The notes under the pieces: model-generated
Told to the model about the DNA's origin: nothing
Database searches by the model: none
What the model saw: the letters and a program-made list of their open reading frames with translations, nothing else
Shown here: positions 5,901 through 13,153 of the stretch, piece after piece
Layout: every line of letters begins with the position of its first letter
Position numbering within the stretch: position 1 is the stretch's first letter
Program-made: the position numbers and the translations under genes
NCBI GenBank assembly: GCA_023416515.1
Contig: JAEZHP010000053.1
Location: 1 to 15,652, forward strand
Direction: 5' to 3'
From: Pseudomonadota bacterium
GTDB lineage: Bacteria > Pseudomonadota > Alphaproteobacteria > Sphingomonadales > Sphingomonadaceae
DNA: 15,652 nt

Positions 5901-7595
5901 GTGGAAGACAGGGTCCTGCTCCTGGCCCTTCGCGGCCGGGATTCCCAGGTTGTCGAGCAGCTGCTCTGCAAGCAGGGGCTCAAATGCCGTGCCTGCACGA
6001 GCGTCGCGGAACTGACCGAGCAGCTCGGCGCGGGCGCGGGCACTGCGCTGATCACCGAGGAATCGCTGGTCGACGCGGACCGCGAAGGGCTGGTCGCGTG
6101 GCTCGCGAGCCAGCCGCCATGGTCCGACTTCCCGTTCGTCCTGCTCGCCACCAAGCGGTCCGGCCACCGCCCCGCGGACGCTCTGCAGATACTGGAGCAG
6201 CTCGGCAACGTGATCGTGCTCGAGCGGCCGATCCATGGCGAGACGCTTCTTCGGGCGGTGTCGTCGGCGCTTCGCGGACGGCGCCGGCAATATGAGGCGC
6301 GGAGGCATCTCGAGGAGCTCAAAAATGCCGAGGAGCGGCTTACCCAGCTGAACGCGACCCTGGAGGCGCGGATTTGCGAGCGAACCGGCGAGCTGTCGCG
6401 CGCCAACGACCAGCTGATGCAGGAGATTGCCGAGCGCGAGCGCGCTCAGGCCGCACTGGTGCAAGCCCAGAAGATGGAGGCGATGGGCCAGCTCACCGGC
6501 GGGATCGCTCACGACTTCAACAATCTGCTGACCGTCGTCTCGGGCAATCTTGAGATGATCCAGCGCCGCGCCGCGGACGAGAAGACGACCAAGCAGGCGA
6601 GCTTCGCGATCCAGGCCGCGAACCGCGCGGCGAAGCTGACCCAGCAGCTGCTCGCCTTCTCGCGGAGCCAGAGGCTGGACCTCAAGCCGGTCGACATCAA
6701 CGCGCTTCTGTCGGGGATGAGCGACCTGCTCGAGCGCACGATCGGCAGCGAGGCGCGGATTGAGATGCAACTCGCGCCCACCGCGCCATGGGCCCTGGCC
6801 GATGCGAACCAGCTCGAACTGGCCGTGCTCAATCTCGCGATCAACGCCCGCGACGCGATGCCCGAGGGCGGAGTGATCACGATCAGCTCGTCATTGGAGA
6901 GCGACCCGGAGGGCGAGGCCGGCGGATCGGGCAAGAGGTTCGGGGTGATCAGCGTATGCGACACCGGCACCGGGATCGCGGGCGAGCTGATCGAGAAAGT
7001 GTTCGATCCTTTCTTCACGACCAAGCCGGTCGGCAAGGGGACCGGCCTTGGCCTCAGCCAGGTCTATGGAATCGCGCGCCAGTCGGGAGGCACCGTCAAG
7101 CTGCGAAGCGCGGTCGGCGAAGGGTCGACGGTTTCGATCTGGCTTCCGTTGGCGGCCGCTCCGAGGGACGTCGCTGGCCAGGGCGAAACCGGCGATCGGC
7201 CGGAGCGGTCGGCGATCGGCGAGCGGATCCTGGTCGTCGAGGACGATGAAGGCGTTCGACGCTTCGTCGTGGAGTGCCTCGAAATGCTCGGTTGCAAGGT
7301 CTTCCAGGCCGCCAACGGCTCGGAAGCGCTCGATCGGCTTACCGATGCGAGACCCGACCTGATGATCGTGGACTTCGCCATGCCGGGAATGAACGGAGCC
7401 CAGGTCGCGACCCTGGTTCGCGAACGGCTCCCCGACCTGCCGATCATCCTCGCGACCGGATATGCCGACATGGACGCCGTGGACGAGGTGGTCGCCGCCG
7501 ACCGAGTGCTCCGCAAGCCGTTCCAGATCGACGAACTGGCGGCGGCAGTCCGGGCCGCGCTGGCGGAGCGGACGCTTTCAGTCACGGCCGGATGA
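5901..7595 (+). CDS. Soluble hybrid histidine kinase with N-terminal degenerate receiver
   Basis: The 564-residue protein has four parts. Residues 1-125 look like a receiver fold without the phospho-acceptor Asp (the expected site reads ALITEES). Residues about 130-195 form a coiled coil. The kinase core has His204 in GGIAHDFNNLL, an N-box around Asn315 (NLAINARDAM), a G1 box DTGTGI (354-359), the F-box region FDPFFTTK, and a G2 box GTGLGL (380-385). The C-terminal receiver (about 442-556) is complete, with Asp448/449, phospho-acceptor Asp491, Thr519 and Lys539. There are no membrane segments, so it is cytoplasmic and probably senses via its partner or pseudo-receiver. The GTG start lies one base after the KaiC-like stop with GAGG 6 bases upstream (5891-5894), implying coupled translation. 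The likely model is that the KaiC-like ATPase sets the kinase output; the target is unknown as no DNA-binding domain is present. Confidence 0.93.
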   Translation: MEDRVLLLALRGRDSQVVEQLLCKQGLKCRACTSVAELTEQLGAGAGTALITEESLVDADREGLVAWLASQPPWSDFPFVLLATKRSGHRPADALQILEQLGNVIVLERPIHGETLLRAVSSALRGRRRQYEARRHLEELKNAEERLTQLNATLEARICERTGELSRANDQLMQEIAERERAQAALVQAQKMEAMGQLTGGIAHDFNNLLTVVSGNLEMIQRRAADEKTTKQASFAIQAANRAAKLTQQLLAFSRSQRLDLKPVDINALLSGMSDLLERTIGSEARIEMQLAPTAPWALADANQLELAVLNLAINARDAMPEGGVITISSSLESDPEGEAGGSGKRFGVISVCDTGTGIAGELIEKVFDPFFTTKPVGKGTGLGLSQVYGIARQSGGTVKLRSAVGEGSTVSIWLPLAAAPRDVAGQGETGDRPERSAIGERILVVEDDEGVRRFVVECLEMLGCKVFQAANGSEALDRLTDARPDLMIVDFAMPGMNGAQVATLVRERLPDLPIILATGYADMDAVDEVVAADRVLRKPFQIDELAAAVRAALAERTLSVTAG

Positions 7596-7921
7596 CGCCG
7601 ATGCCGGACGGGAGCTTCAAGCCGACGGCGAAGATGGCGGCGAACGCGACGCTCGGCCTCGAGCTGCGCGAGCGGTTCGGGCGCGGCGGCACCGAGGTCG
7701 GGGTGCGGCGTGCGAAGCAGCTCGCCGCACGCGAGGACCTCGCCCCGGCCGACATCAAGTCGATGTACAGCTATTTCGCCCGCCATGCGGTGGACAAGAA
7801 CACGACCCGTCATGTTTGGGGATCGACCGACAATCCTTCGGCCGGTTTCGTCGCCTGGCTGTTGTGGGGCGGCGATGAAGGAAAGGCGTGGGTCGACAAG
7901 CAGCGCGCAAAGCTCGGCTAA
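7592..7921 (+). CDS. Small protein of a phage-associated type, third gene of the KaiC-like operon
   Basis: The 109-residue protein starts at an ATG that overlaps the kinase stop (ATGA, 7592-7595); a second in-frame ATG lies at 7601. Conserved-looking blocks are LELRERFGRGGTEVGVRRA (about 22-40), MYSYFARHAVD (about 58-68) and NPSAGFVAWLLWGGDEGKAW (about 81-100). This pattern resembles a short domain that I recall from phage and prophage proteins, with the consensus form GRGGT-VGVARAR and WLLWGGDAG-AW. Its biochemical role is not established to my knowledge. The overlap with the kinase gene ties it to the same transcript, so it may be a partner or target of the KaiC-like signalling unit; that is inference from position. 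Confidence 0.78.
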   Translation: MTPMPDGSFKPTAKMAANATLGLELRERFGRGGTEVGVRRAKQLAAREDLAPADIKSMYSYFARHAVDKNTTRHVWGSTDNPSAGFVAWLLWGGDEGKAWVDKQRAKLG

Positions 7922-7933
7922 GCGGAGCGATGG

Positions 7934-7962
7934 TTGGACGGCCGGGCGCAGTTGGCGCTAGG
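7934..7962 (+). promoter_or_regulatory. Possible promoter for the DUF6481-like gene
   Basis: TTGGAC (7934-7939), a 17-base spacer and GCTAGG (7957-7962) lie in the 90-base gap before the gene at 8012. The -10 resembles the alphaproteobacterial GCTAN-type element, and the layout is similar to the rplQ promoter (TTGACT, 17 bases, TCTAGG). The match is modest. Confidence 0.35.
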
Positions 7963-8011
7963 GGAGCGCGAAAGGCCGCCATGTCGGCGGCGTTGAGATA
8001 TTGGAGTGAGA

Positions 8012-8347
8012 ATGGCCGGCTACAAAAGTCCCGACTTCAACGAGCGCATGGCCGCGGCCCGCGCCGCCAAGGAACGGGCGCTCGACAAGTTGCGCAACAA
8101 GCCCCTGCCCGACCCCGGAGTGATCGCCGAGCGGCAGGCCGCGCGCGCTGCCCGCGACGCTGCCGCGGCGGAACGTCGGGCCGAGCGCCAGCGCGCCGCC
8201 GACGAGGCCAAGGCGGCCAAGGCGGCTGCCAAGTCCGAGGCGAAGCCGGCGGCCTCCGCGCCCGCGGCCAAGCCCGCGCTGAGCGAGGCCGAGCTGAAGG
8301 CGGCGCGCGACGCCCGCTATGCGGCGCGCAAAGCACGCAAGAAGTGA
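8012..8347 (+). CDS. DUF6481-like Ala/Lys/Arg-rich protein
   Basis: The 111-residue protein begins MAGYKSPDFNERM, the signature start of a small alphaproteobacterial family I recall as DUF6481, followed by an almost uninterrupted charged helix rich in Ala, Arg, Lys and Glu (residues 12-75). An Ala/Pro/Lys spacer (76-90) and a basic C-terminal helix ending in RKARKK complete it. No enzyme motif is present; a nucleic-acid or ribosome-associated role would fit the charge but is not shown. GGAG at 8003-8006 supports ATG 8012; a GTG at 8006 would add only two residues. Its stop overlaps the next start (GTGA, 8344-8347). Confidence 0.82.
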   Translation: MAGYKSPDFNERMAAARAAKERALDKLRNKPLPDPGVIAERQAARAARDAAAAERRAERQRAADEAKAAKAAAKSEAKPAASAPAAKPALSEAELKAARDARYAARKARKK

Positions 8348-9015
8348 TCCCCCGCGAGGTCGTCGGCGTAGCGGAGGTTCCAGGCGGCCCGCCGCTTCGG
8401 CTGGTCCGTCACAGCGGCGACTTCATCATCATGCTCGACCGCAACGAGCTGATGAGCAGCCGGATGAGCGGGTCGGAGAAGGCGCTCGGGGTGATGACCT
8501 GCGAGCGGCTTCGGCGGCCGGACAGCGCCCGGCTGCTGATCGGCGGCTATGGCATGGGCTTCACCTTGCGGGCGGTGCTCGAGGCGCTTGGGCCCGGGGC
8601 CCGGATGGTCGTCGCGGAGCTCGTCCCGGGGATCCTCGAATGGGCGCGCGGGCCGATGGCGGAAATGACGAAGGATTGCCTCGACGATCCGCGTGTCGAG
8701 GTTCGGATCGAGGATGTCGGCCGGGCGATCGAAGCCGGCAAGGCGAGCTACGACGCGATCCTGCTCGACGTCGACAACGGCCCCGACGGGCTGACCCGGC
8801 CGGCCAATGACGGCCTCTATTCGGCGCGGGGCCTGGCCAATGCGCGGGCCGCGCTGAGGCCCGGGGGAATCCTCACAATCTGGTCGGCCGGAGCCGACGC
8901 CGCCTTCACCAAGCGGCTGAAGCAGGCCGGATTTACGGTCGACGAGGTGCGCGTCCGGGCGCGGGAGAACGGCAAGGGCCCGATCCACACCATCTGGTTC
9001 GCGAGCGTGTCGTAG
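8344..9015 (+). CDS. Spermidine-synthase-like / SAM-binding Rossmann protein
   Basis: The 223-residue protein starts at a GTG overlapping the previous stop. It has a class I methyltransferase-like fold: glycine loop LLIGGYGMGFTLRA (about 64-77), the acidic residue Glu92 ending strand 2 (VVAEL), and motif ILLDVDNGPDGL (139-150), where spermidine synthases usually have a D-SSDP motif. A C-terminal segment (RPGGILTIWSAG, then TIWF) matches the end of the family fold. The length is shorter than SpeE (about 280-300) because the N-terminal beta domain is reduced. The changed active-site motif makes true polyamine synthesis uncertain; it may be an orphan spermidine-synthase-like protein with another substrate. 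It is probably cotranscribed with the DUF6481-like gene. Confidence 0.82.
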   Translation: MIPREVVGVAEVPGGPPLRLVRHSGDFIIMLDRNELMSSRMSGSEKALGVMTCERLRRPDSARLLIGGYGMGFTLRAVLEALGPGARMVVAELVPGILEWARGPMAEMTKDCLDDPRVEVRIEDVGRAIEAGKASYDAILLDVDNGPDGLTRPANDGLYSARGLANARAALRPGGILTIWSAGADAAFTKRLKQAGFTVDEVRVRARENGKGPIHTIWFASVS

Positions 9016-9039
9016 CATAGCGCGCGGCTCGACGGCGCC

Positions 9040-9068
9040 TTGACTTGCCGCCGCGTTTGCGCTCTAGG
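9040..9068 (+). promoter_or_regulatory. Promoter of rplQ
   Basis: TTGACT (9040-9045), 17 bases, then TCTAGG (9063-9068) lie in the gap between the spermidine-synthase-like gene and rplQ. Transcription would start near 9075 and give a leader of about 110 bases that contains a hairpin (9121-9140). The -35 is strong and the -10 is weak by E. coli standards, though CTAG-containing -10 elements are common in Alphaproteobacteria. Confidence 0.55.
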
Positions 9069-9120
9069 AGCGCGCGTCCGGCGGGGCCTCAGGCGTCCGC
9101 CGTTTTCACACATGGGTATG

Positions 9121-9140
9121 GGCCGTCCCCTTCGACGGCC
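9121..9140 (+). promoter_or_regulatory. Hairpin in the rplQ leader
   Basis: GGCCGTC (9121-9127) pairs with GACGGCC (9134-9140) around a 6-base loop, 46 bases before the rplQ start. No T-run follows, so it is not a terminator. A leader stem before a ribosomal-protein gene could be a site for feedback control by a ribosomal protein, but no known motif was recognised. Confidence 0.35.
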
Positions 9141-9186
9141 TGGCCGGGGTTACCTGAGACGGACCCCGTACGAACGGAGAAGAGAC

Positions 9187-9609
9187 ATGCGTCATCGCGT
9201 CGGCGGCCGCAAGCTGCAGCGTACTTCCAGCCATCGCGCGGCACTGTTCCGCAACATGGCCGCGGCCCTCATCAAGCACGAGCAGATCACCACGACGGTC
9301 GCCAAGGCGAAGGAGCTTCGGCCCTATGTCGAGAAGCTGATCACGCTCGCCAAGAAGGGCGGCCTTTCCAACCGCCGCCTCGCCCATGCGCGCCTGCTCG
9401 ACGACGCCCAGCTGGTGAAGCTGTTCGACGTCCTGGCGCCGCGCTACGCCGAGCGCAACGGCGGCTACACCCGCATCATCAAGGCCGGCATCCGCGCCTC
9501 GGACGCCGCTCCGATCGCGATCATCGAGCTGGTCGACCGCGATTTCTCCGCCAAGGGCCAGGACTCGGGTCCGGTGCAGAGCGACGAGGATTTCGACGAG
9601 GCGGCCTGA
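9187..9609 (+). CDS. rplQ: 50S ribosomal protein L17
   Basis: The 140-residue protein carries the L17 signature: the start MRHRVGGRKLQRTSSHRAAL, then FRNMAAALIKHEQITTTVAKAKELRP and a GGYTRI segment near residue 92-97. L17 binds 23S rRNA and lines the region near the exit tunnel of the large subunit. The body matches the family; the C-terminal tail (about 120-140) is extended and acidic compared with E. coli L17 (127 residues), as in many Alphaproteobacteria. GGAGAAGAGA (about 9176-9185) supports ATG 9187. In most bacteria rplQ directly follows rpoA; here it follows an unrelated gene and has its own promoter and terminator. Confidence 0.98.
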   Translation: MRHRVGGRKLQRTSSHRAALFRNMAAALIKHEQITTTVAKAKELRPYVEKLITLAKKGGLSNRRLAHARLLDDAQLVKLFDVLAPRYAERNGGYTRIIKAGIRASDAAPIAIIELVDRDFSAKGQDSGPVQSDEDFDEAA

Positions 9610-9634
9610 TCGCTTCCTTCGTCTGACGAACAAG

Positions 9635-9664
9635 AAAGGGGCTGCTTCGGCGGCCCCTTTTTCT
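9635..9664 (+). terminator. Rho-independent terminator of rplQ
   Basis: AAAGGGGCTGC (9635-9645) pairs with GCGGCCCCTTT (9650-9660) in an 11-bp stem with one T-G pair and a TTCG tetraloop, followed by a T-run and TTCTTTG. It starts 26 bases after the rplQ stop. Confidence 0.93.
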
Positions 9665-9740
9665 TTGTCCGCGGAGCGCTTGCCAATCTTGTTCATCGGG
9701 CGCAGCGTCGAACCATCGATCAAGTGAGAGAGGGGCCCTG

Positions 9741-10181
9741 ATGGACGACATGACGACCCGCCCGGTGCCGGGATGGTATTGGGCGGTGACGGCGCTGGCC
9801 GTGCTTTGGGAAGCGATCGGCTGCTATTTCTACCTGGCCCAGGTGAGCATGGACGCCGCCGATCTCGCGGCGCTACCGCCGGCCCAGGCCGAGGCGTTCG
9901 GAGCGATGGCGCAGTGGCAGTGGGCGGTGTTCGCGATCGCGGTGTGGTCGGGCCTGCTCGGAGCGGTCGGGCTGCTGCTTCGCAAGAGCTGGGCCTATTG
10001 GCTTCTGCTGGTGTCGCTGGTCGCCGCCGTGATCCAATATGGCTATGCCTTCGCCGCGACCCGGCTGCTCGAGATCATGCCGGCTGGCGAGGCGCTGCCC
10101 CTGCCCATCACCATCATCGTAATCGGGATCGCCCTGGTGTGGTTCGCCGGCAACGCCCGCAAGCGCGGCTGGCTGAACTAA
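9741..10181 (+). CDS. Small four-helix integral membrane protein, function unknown
   Basis: The 146-residue protein has four hydrophobic segments at about 11-33, 60-80, 84-106 and 121-138, separated by a periplasmic- or cytoplasm-facing acidic/Ala loop (34-58) and a basic C-terminus (NARKRGWLN) that should lie in the cytoplasm. No catalytic or transport motif is visible. Similar short membrane proteins in sphingomonads are often labelled hypothetical or, loosely, sugar transporter; I would not use the latter. An AGAGGGG stretch sits just upstream of ATG 9741; an in-frame ATG at 9750 is an alternative start. Confidence 0.8.
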   Translation: MDDMTTRPVPGWYWAVTALAVLWEAIGCYFYLAQVSMDAADLAALPPAQAEAFGAMAQWQWAVFAIAVWSGLLGAVGLLLRKSWAYWLLLVSLVAAVIQYGYAFAATRLLEIMPAGEALPLPITIIVIGIALVWFAGNARKRGWLN

Positions 10182-10197
10182 GCCGCAGTCCTCAGCT

Positions 10198-10225
10198 TTG
10201 ACTCGGATGGGGCGGGTGCTAGACG
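10198..10225 (+). promoter_or_regulatory. Promoter of the prolyl oligopeptidase gene
   Basis: TTGACTC (10198-10204), 13 bases, then GCTAGACG (10218-10225) fits the layout of the Caulobacter-type housekeeping promoter (TTGACGS, 10-14 bases, GCTANAWC) at most positions. A small inverted repeat GTTGC/GCAAC (10229-10243) follows at the expected transcription start. Confidence 0.5.
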
Positions 10226-10265
10226 CCCGTTGCATAACGCAACATATCCGAGAGAGAGCCTGACG

Positions 10266-12452
10266 ATGCGCCCTATCCTGTTGTGCCTGACCGCTTTGTC
10301 CGTCGCAGTTTCGCCGTTCGCGGTCGCCGCCCAGCAGAACAATACGGCCAGCGCGACCCGGATCGCCTATCCGCCGACCGCCCGCGAGAATGTCGTCGAG
10401 ACGCAGTTCGGCGTGGCGGTCGCGGATCCCTATCGCTGGCTCGAGAATGACGTTCGCCAGGACCCGCGGGTGCGCGAGTGGGTCACCCAGCAGAATGCGG
10501 TCACCAACCGCTTCCTGGCGCAGCTGCCGCACCGCGAGGCGTTCCGCGCCCGGATGCGCGAGCTCTACGATTATGAGCGGTTCAGCGTGCCGCAGAAGGC
10601 GGGAAGCCGCTATTTCTACACGCGCAACGACGGCCTCCAGAACCAGTCGGTGCTGTACGTCCGCGACGGCCTGACCGGCGCCCAGCGCCAGCTGATTGAC
10701 CCCAATAGCTGGAGCCAGGACGGCGCGACCGCGCTCGCCGAATGGGAGCCGTCGAAGGACGGGCGCTTCGTAGCCTACGGAATCCAGGAAGGCGGCACCG
10801 ACTGGCGAGTCATCCGGGTGCTCGACGCGGCGACCGGCCGGGTGCTCCACGACGAGGTACGCTGGGCCAAGTTCACCGGGATCGAGTGGGCGAAGGACAA
10901 TAGCGGCTTCTTCTATTCGCGTTTCCCCGAGCCGACCGCGGCCCAGCAGTTCCAGTCCACCAACGAGAACCATGCGATCTACTTCCACCGGATCGGAACT
11001 CCGCAGGCGCAGGACCGGCTGGTCTTCGCCCAGCCGGACCGGCCACGCATGTCGAACAATGCCGAGGTGTCGGACGATGGGCGCTGGCTGATCGTGCTGT
11101 CGAACGAGGGCACCGACGCGCGCTACGAGATCACCCTCATCGATCTCACCCAGCCGAACGCCCAGCCGCGGCGGATCGTCACTCAGGCCCAGAACGACTG
11201 GACCTATCTCGGCAACCAGGGCTCGCGCTTCTACTGGCAGACCAACAAGGACGCGCCGCGCCAGCGGATCGTCGCGATGGACGTCGCCAATCCCGCGGCG
11301 CTGACGGAGATCGTGCCCGAGGATGCCGCGACCCTTCAGGGCGCGTCGATCGTCGGCGACCGGCTGATCCTTCGCTACCTCGCCGACGCCAAGAGCGAGG
11401 TGCGAACCTTCGACCTTACCGGCCGCCGGCTCGGAACCATCGCCCTGCCCGGAATCGGCCAGGTCGCCGGCTTCTCCGGCGACATGAGCGACAGCGAGAC
11501 CTTCTATTCCTTCGCCAGCTTCAACTCGCCGGGCGCGATCTACCGCTACGACAGCCGAACCGGCCAGAGCAGCGTGTTCGCGCAGCCCGAGATCGCCTTC
11601 GATCCGGCGCGCTACGAGGTCCGCCAGGTCTTCTTCAATTCGAAGGACGGCACGCGGGTGCCGATGTTCCTGGTCCACCGCCGCGATCTCGACACCAGCC
11701 GGCCGCAGCCGACTTTGCTCTACGGCTATGGCGGGTTCAATGCGCCGGAGCTGCCGCGCTATCAGCCCAAGTGGATGACCTGGGTCGACATGGGCGGAGT
11801 GCTCGCCGTCGCCAACATCCGCGGCGGCGGCGAATATGGCCAGGCGTGGCACGATGCCGGCCGCCTCGCCAACAAGCAGAATGTGTTCGACGATTTCATC
11901 GGGGCGGGCGAGCACCTCATCCGCGAGGGCATCACCACCAACCGCCAGCTCGCGGTCGAGGGACGGTCGAACGGGGGCCTCCTGGTCGGCGCGGTCGTCA
12001 ACCAGCGGCCGGACCTGTTCGCGGCGGCATTGCCGACCGTGGGGGTGATGGACATGCTCCGCTTCGACCGCTTCACCGCGGGCCGCTACTGGGTCGATGA
12101 CTATGGCTATCCGAACCGCGAGGCCGATTTCCGGACGCTCTACGCTTATTCGCCCTATCACAATGTCCGGACGGGCGTTTCCTACCCGCCGATCCTGGTG
12201 ACGACTGCGGACACGGACGACCGGGTCGTTCCGGGCCACAGCTTCAAATATGTCGCCGCGCTGCAGAACGCCGACCCCAACGGAGCGCCTCACCTGATCC
12301 GGATCGAGACCCGCGCCGGCCACGGATCGGGCAAGCCGACCGACAAGCAGATCGAGGAATATTCCGACATGTACGCCTTCATCGCCCATTTCACCGGGAT
12401 GGCGGTGCCGAGGGCGGCGACCACGACCCGCCGCGCCGGCGAGCGCGGCTAA
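10266..12452 (+). CDS. Secreted prolyl oligopeptidase (family S9A)
   Basis: The 728-residue precursor starts with a signal peptide (1-22, cut after AVAA), so it acts in the periplasm or outside, unlike cytosolic animal enzymes. Residues about 30-85 are the N-terminal part of the hydrolase domain, with the family pattern YPPTARENVVETQFG and DPYRWLEND. A beta-propeller (about 86-445) and the C-terminal alpha/beta hydrolase domain (about 449-728) follow. The triad is Ser568 in GRSNGG (most relatives have GGSNGG), Asp651 in DTDDRVVPGHSF and His686 in AGHG; their spacing (83 and 35) is near that of the pig enzyme (87 and 39). LYGYGGFN carries the oxyanion-hole Tyr. It cleaves after proline in short peptides. 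I place the start at ATG 10266 because the signal peptide begins there and GAGAGAG lies upstream; an upstream in-frame codon would add 12 residues. Confidence 0.97.
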   Translation: MRPILLCLTALSVAVSPFAVAAQQNNTASATRIAYPPTARENVVETQFGVAVADPYRWLENDVRQDPRVREWVTQQNAVTNRFLAQLPHREAFRARMRELYDYERFSVPQKAGSRYFYTRNDGLQNQSVLYVRDGLTGAQRQLIDPNSWSQDGATALAEWEPSKDGRFVAYGIQEGGTDWRVIRVLDAATGRVLHDEVRWAKFTGIEWAKDNSGFFYSRFPEPTAAQQFQSTNENHAIYFHRIGTPQAQDRLVFAQPDRPRMSNNAEVSDDGRWLIVLSNEGTDARYEITLIDLTQPNAQPRRIVTQAQNDWTYLGNQGSRFYWQTNKDAPRQRIVAMDVANPAALTEIVPEDAATLQGASIVGDRLILRYLADAKSEVRTFDLTGRRLGTIALPGIGQVAGFSGDMSDSETFYSFASFNSPGAIYRYDSRTGQSSVFAQPEIAFDPARYEVRQVFFNSKDGTRVPMFLVHRRDLDTSRPQPTLLYGYGGFNAPELPRYQPKWMTWVDMGGVLAVANIRGGGEYGQAWHDAGRLANKQNVFDDFIGAGEHLIREGITTNRQLAVEGRSNGGLLVGAVVNQRPDLFAAALPTVGVMDMLRFDRFTAGRYWVDDYGYPNREADFRTLYAYSPYHNVRTGVSYPPILVTTADTDDRVVPGHSFKYVAALQNADPNGAPHLIRIETRAGHGSGKPTDKQIEEYSDMYAFIAHFTGMAVPRAATTTRRAGERG

Positions 12453-12475
12453 AAGAGAGCAGTGGGCGAAAGCGG

Positions 12476-13153
12476 GTGCTCGAGGGGGCGAAGCTCAGGA
12501 TCAGCCACGACCTGAACCTGGCGCTCGCCCGCCGGCCCCGCTTCGTCGTGCTCGCCACTCCGCGGTCGGGAACGGCGTTCATCGCCCGCTACCTGACCAG
12601 CATCGGGATCGCCTGCACCCACGAAGGCTATTTCACCCCGGAAGGACCGACGCTTCGCAACCGCGACCGGCCGTTCGGAACGAGGGGCGACGCGTCGTGG
12701 ATGGCGGTGCCGTTCGCGCAGGAGCTCGACATGGTCCGGCTCCACCAGGTGCGCGAGCCGCTGGCGGTGGTTCGGTCGCTGGTGAAGACCGGCCATTTCG
12801 AGCCGAGCCTGCGCGAGCGCTACCGGCGCTACACCGATTTCATCGCTCGCCATTTCGAGGTGAGCGAGGATCCGGTGGACAGCGCGCTTCGATTCTATCT
12901 CGAGTGGAACGAGCGGGCCGAGGCGGCCGCCCAGCTTCGCTACCGGATCGAGGACCTGGCGGCGGCGTTGCCGGAAATCCTCGAGGCCATCGGCGAGCGG
13001 CCGCGGGGAGCATCGGCGGCGGTGCCGACCGACTTCAACAGCCGCGATTCGGCGGTGGGCGAGGACTGGCAAGCGGGGCTGGAGGAGCGGATCCGGGCCC
13101 ATCCCCGCTTCGGCGAGCTCAGCGAGATTCGGCGCCGCTACGGCTATTGCTGA
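12476..13153 (+). CDS. P-loop sulfotransferase-like protein
   Basis: The 225-residue protein has a 5'-phosphosulfate-binding P-loop in FVVLATPRSGTAFIARYL (23-40) and a 3'-phosphate-binding segment VREPLAVVRSL (92-102, with Arg93 and Ser101), the two hallmarks of PAPS-dependent sulfotransferases. It also has HEGYF (49-53), as in a group of bacterial sulfotransferase-family proteins that may act on glycans or lipids. There is no signal or membrane segment, so it is cytoplasmic. The GTG start lies 23 bases after the oligopeptidase stop and has no strong ribosome site, so the start is uncertain. It ends inside the convergent glycosyltransferase gene (35-base overlap). Confidence 0.82.
   Translation: MLEGAKLRISHDLNLALARRPRFVVLATPRSGTAFIARYLTSIGIACTHEGYFTPEGPTLRNRDRPFGTRGDASWMAVPFAQELDMVRLHQVREPLAVVRSLVKTGHFEPSLRERYRRYTDFIARHFEVSEDPVDSALRFYLEWNERAEAAAQLRYRIEDLAAALPEILEAIGERPRGASAAVPTDFNSRDSAVGEDWQAGLEERIRAHPRFGELSEIRRRYGYC

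Noticed and set aside
4430..6406. 658-residue open frame on the minus strand opposite the KaiC-like and kinase genes
   Set aside because: Same shadow effect; it crosses two well-defined plus-strand genes and shows no domain of its own.
9873..12389. 838-residue open frame on the minus strand opposite the membrane protein and the prolyl oligopeptidase
   Set aside because: It is a high-GC shadow: third-position G/C in the real genes removes stops from the opposite frame. The translation has no family features, is Val/Arg/Ala/Gly-rich, and the plus-strand gene has a complete catalytic triad.
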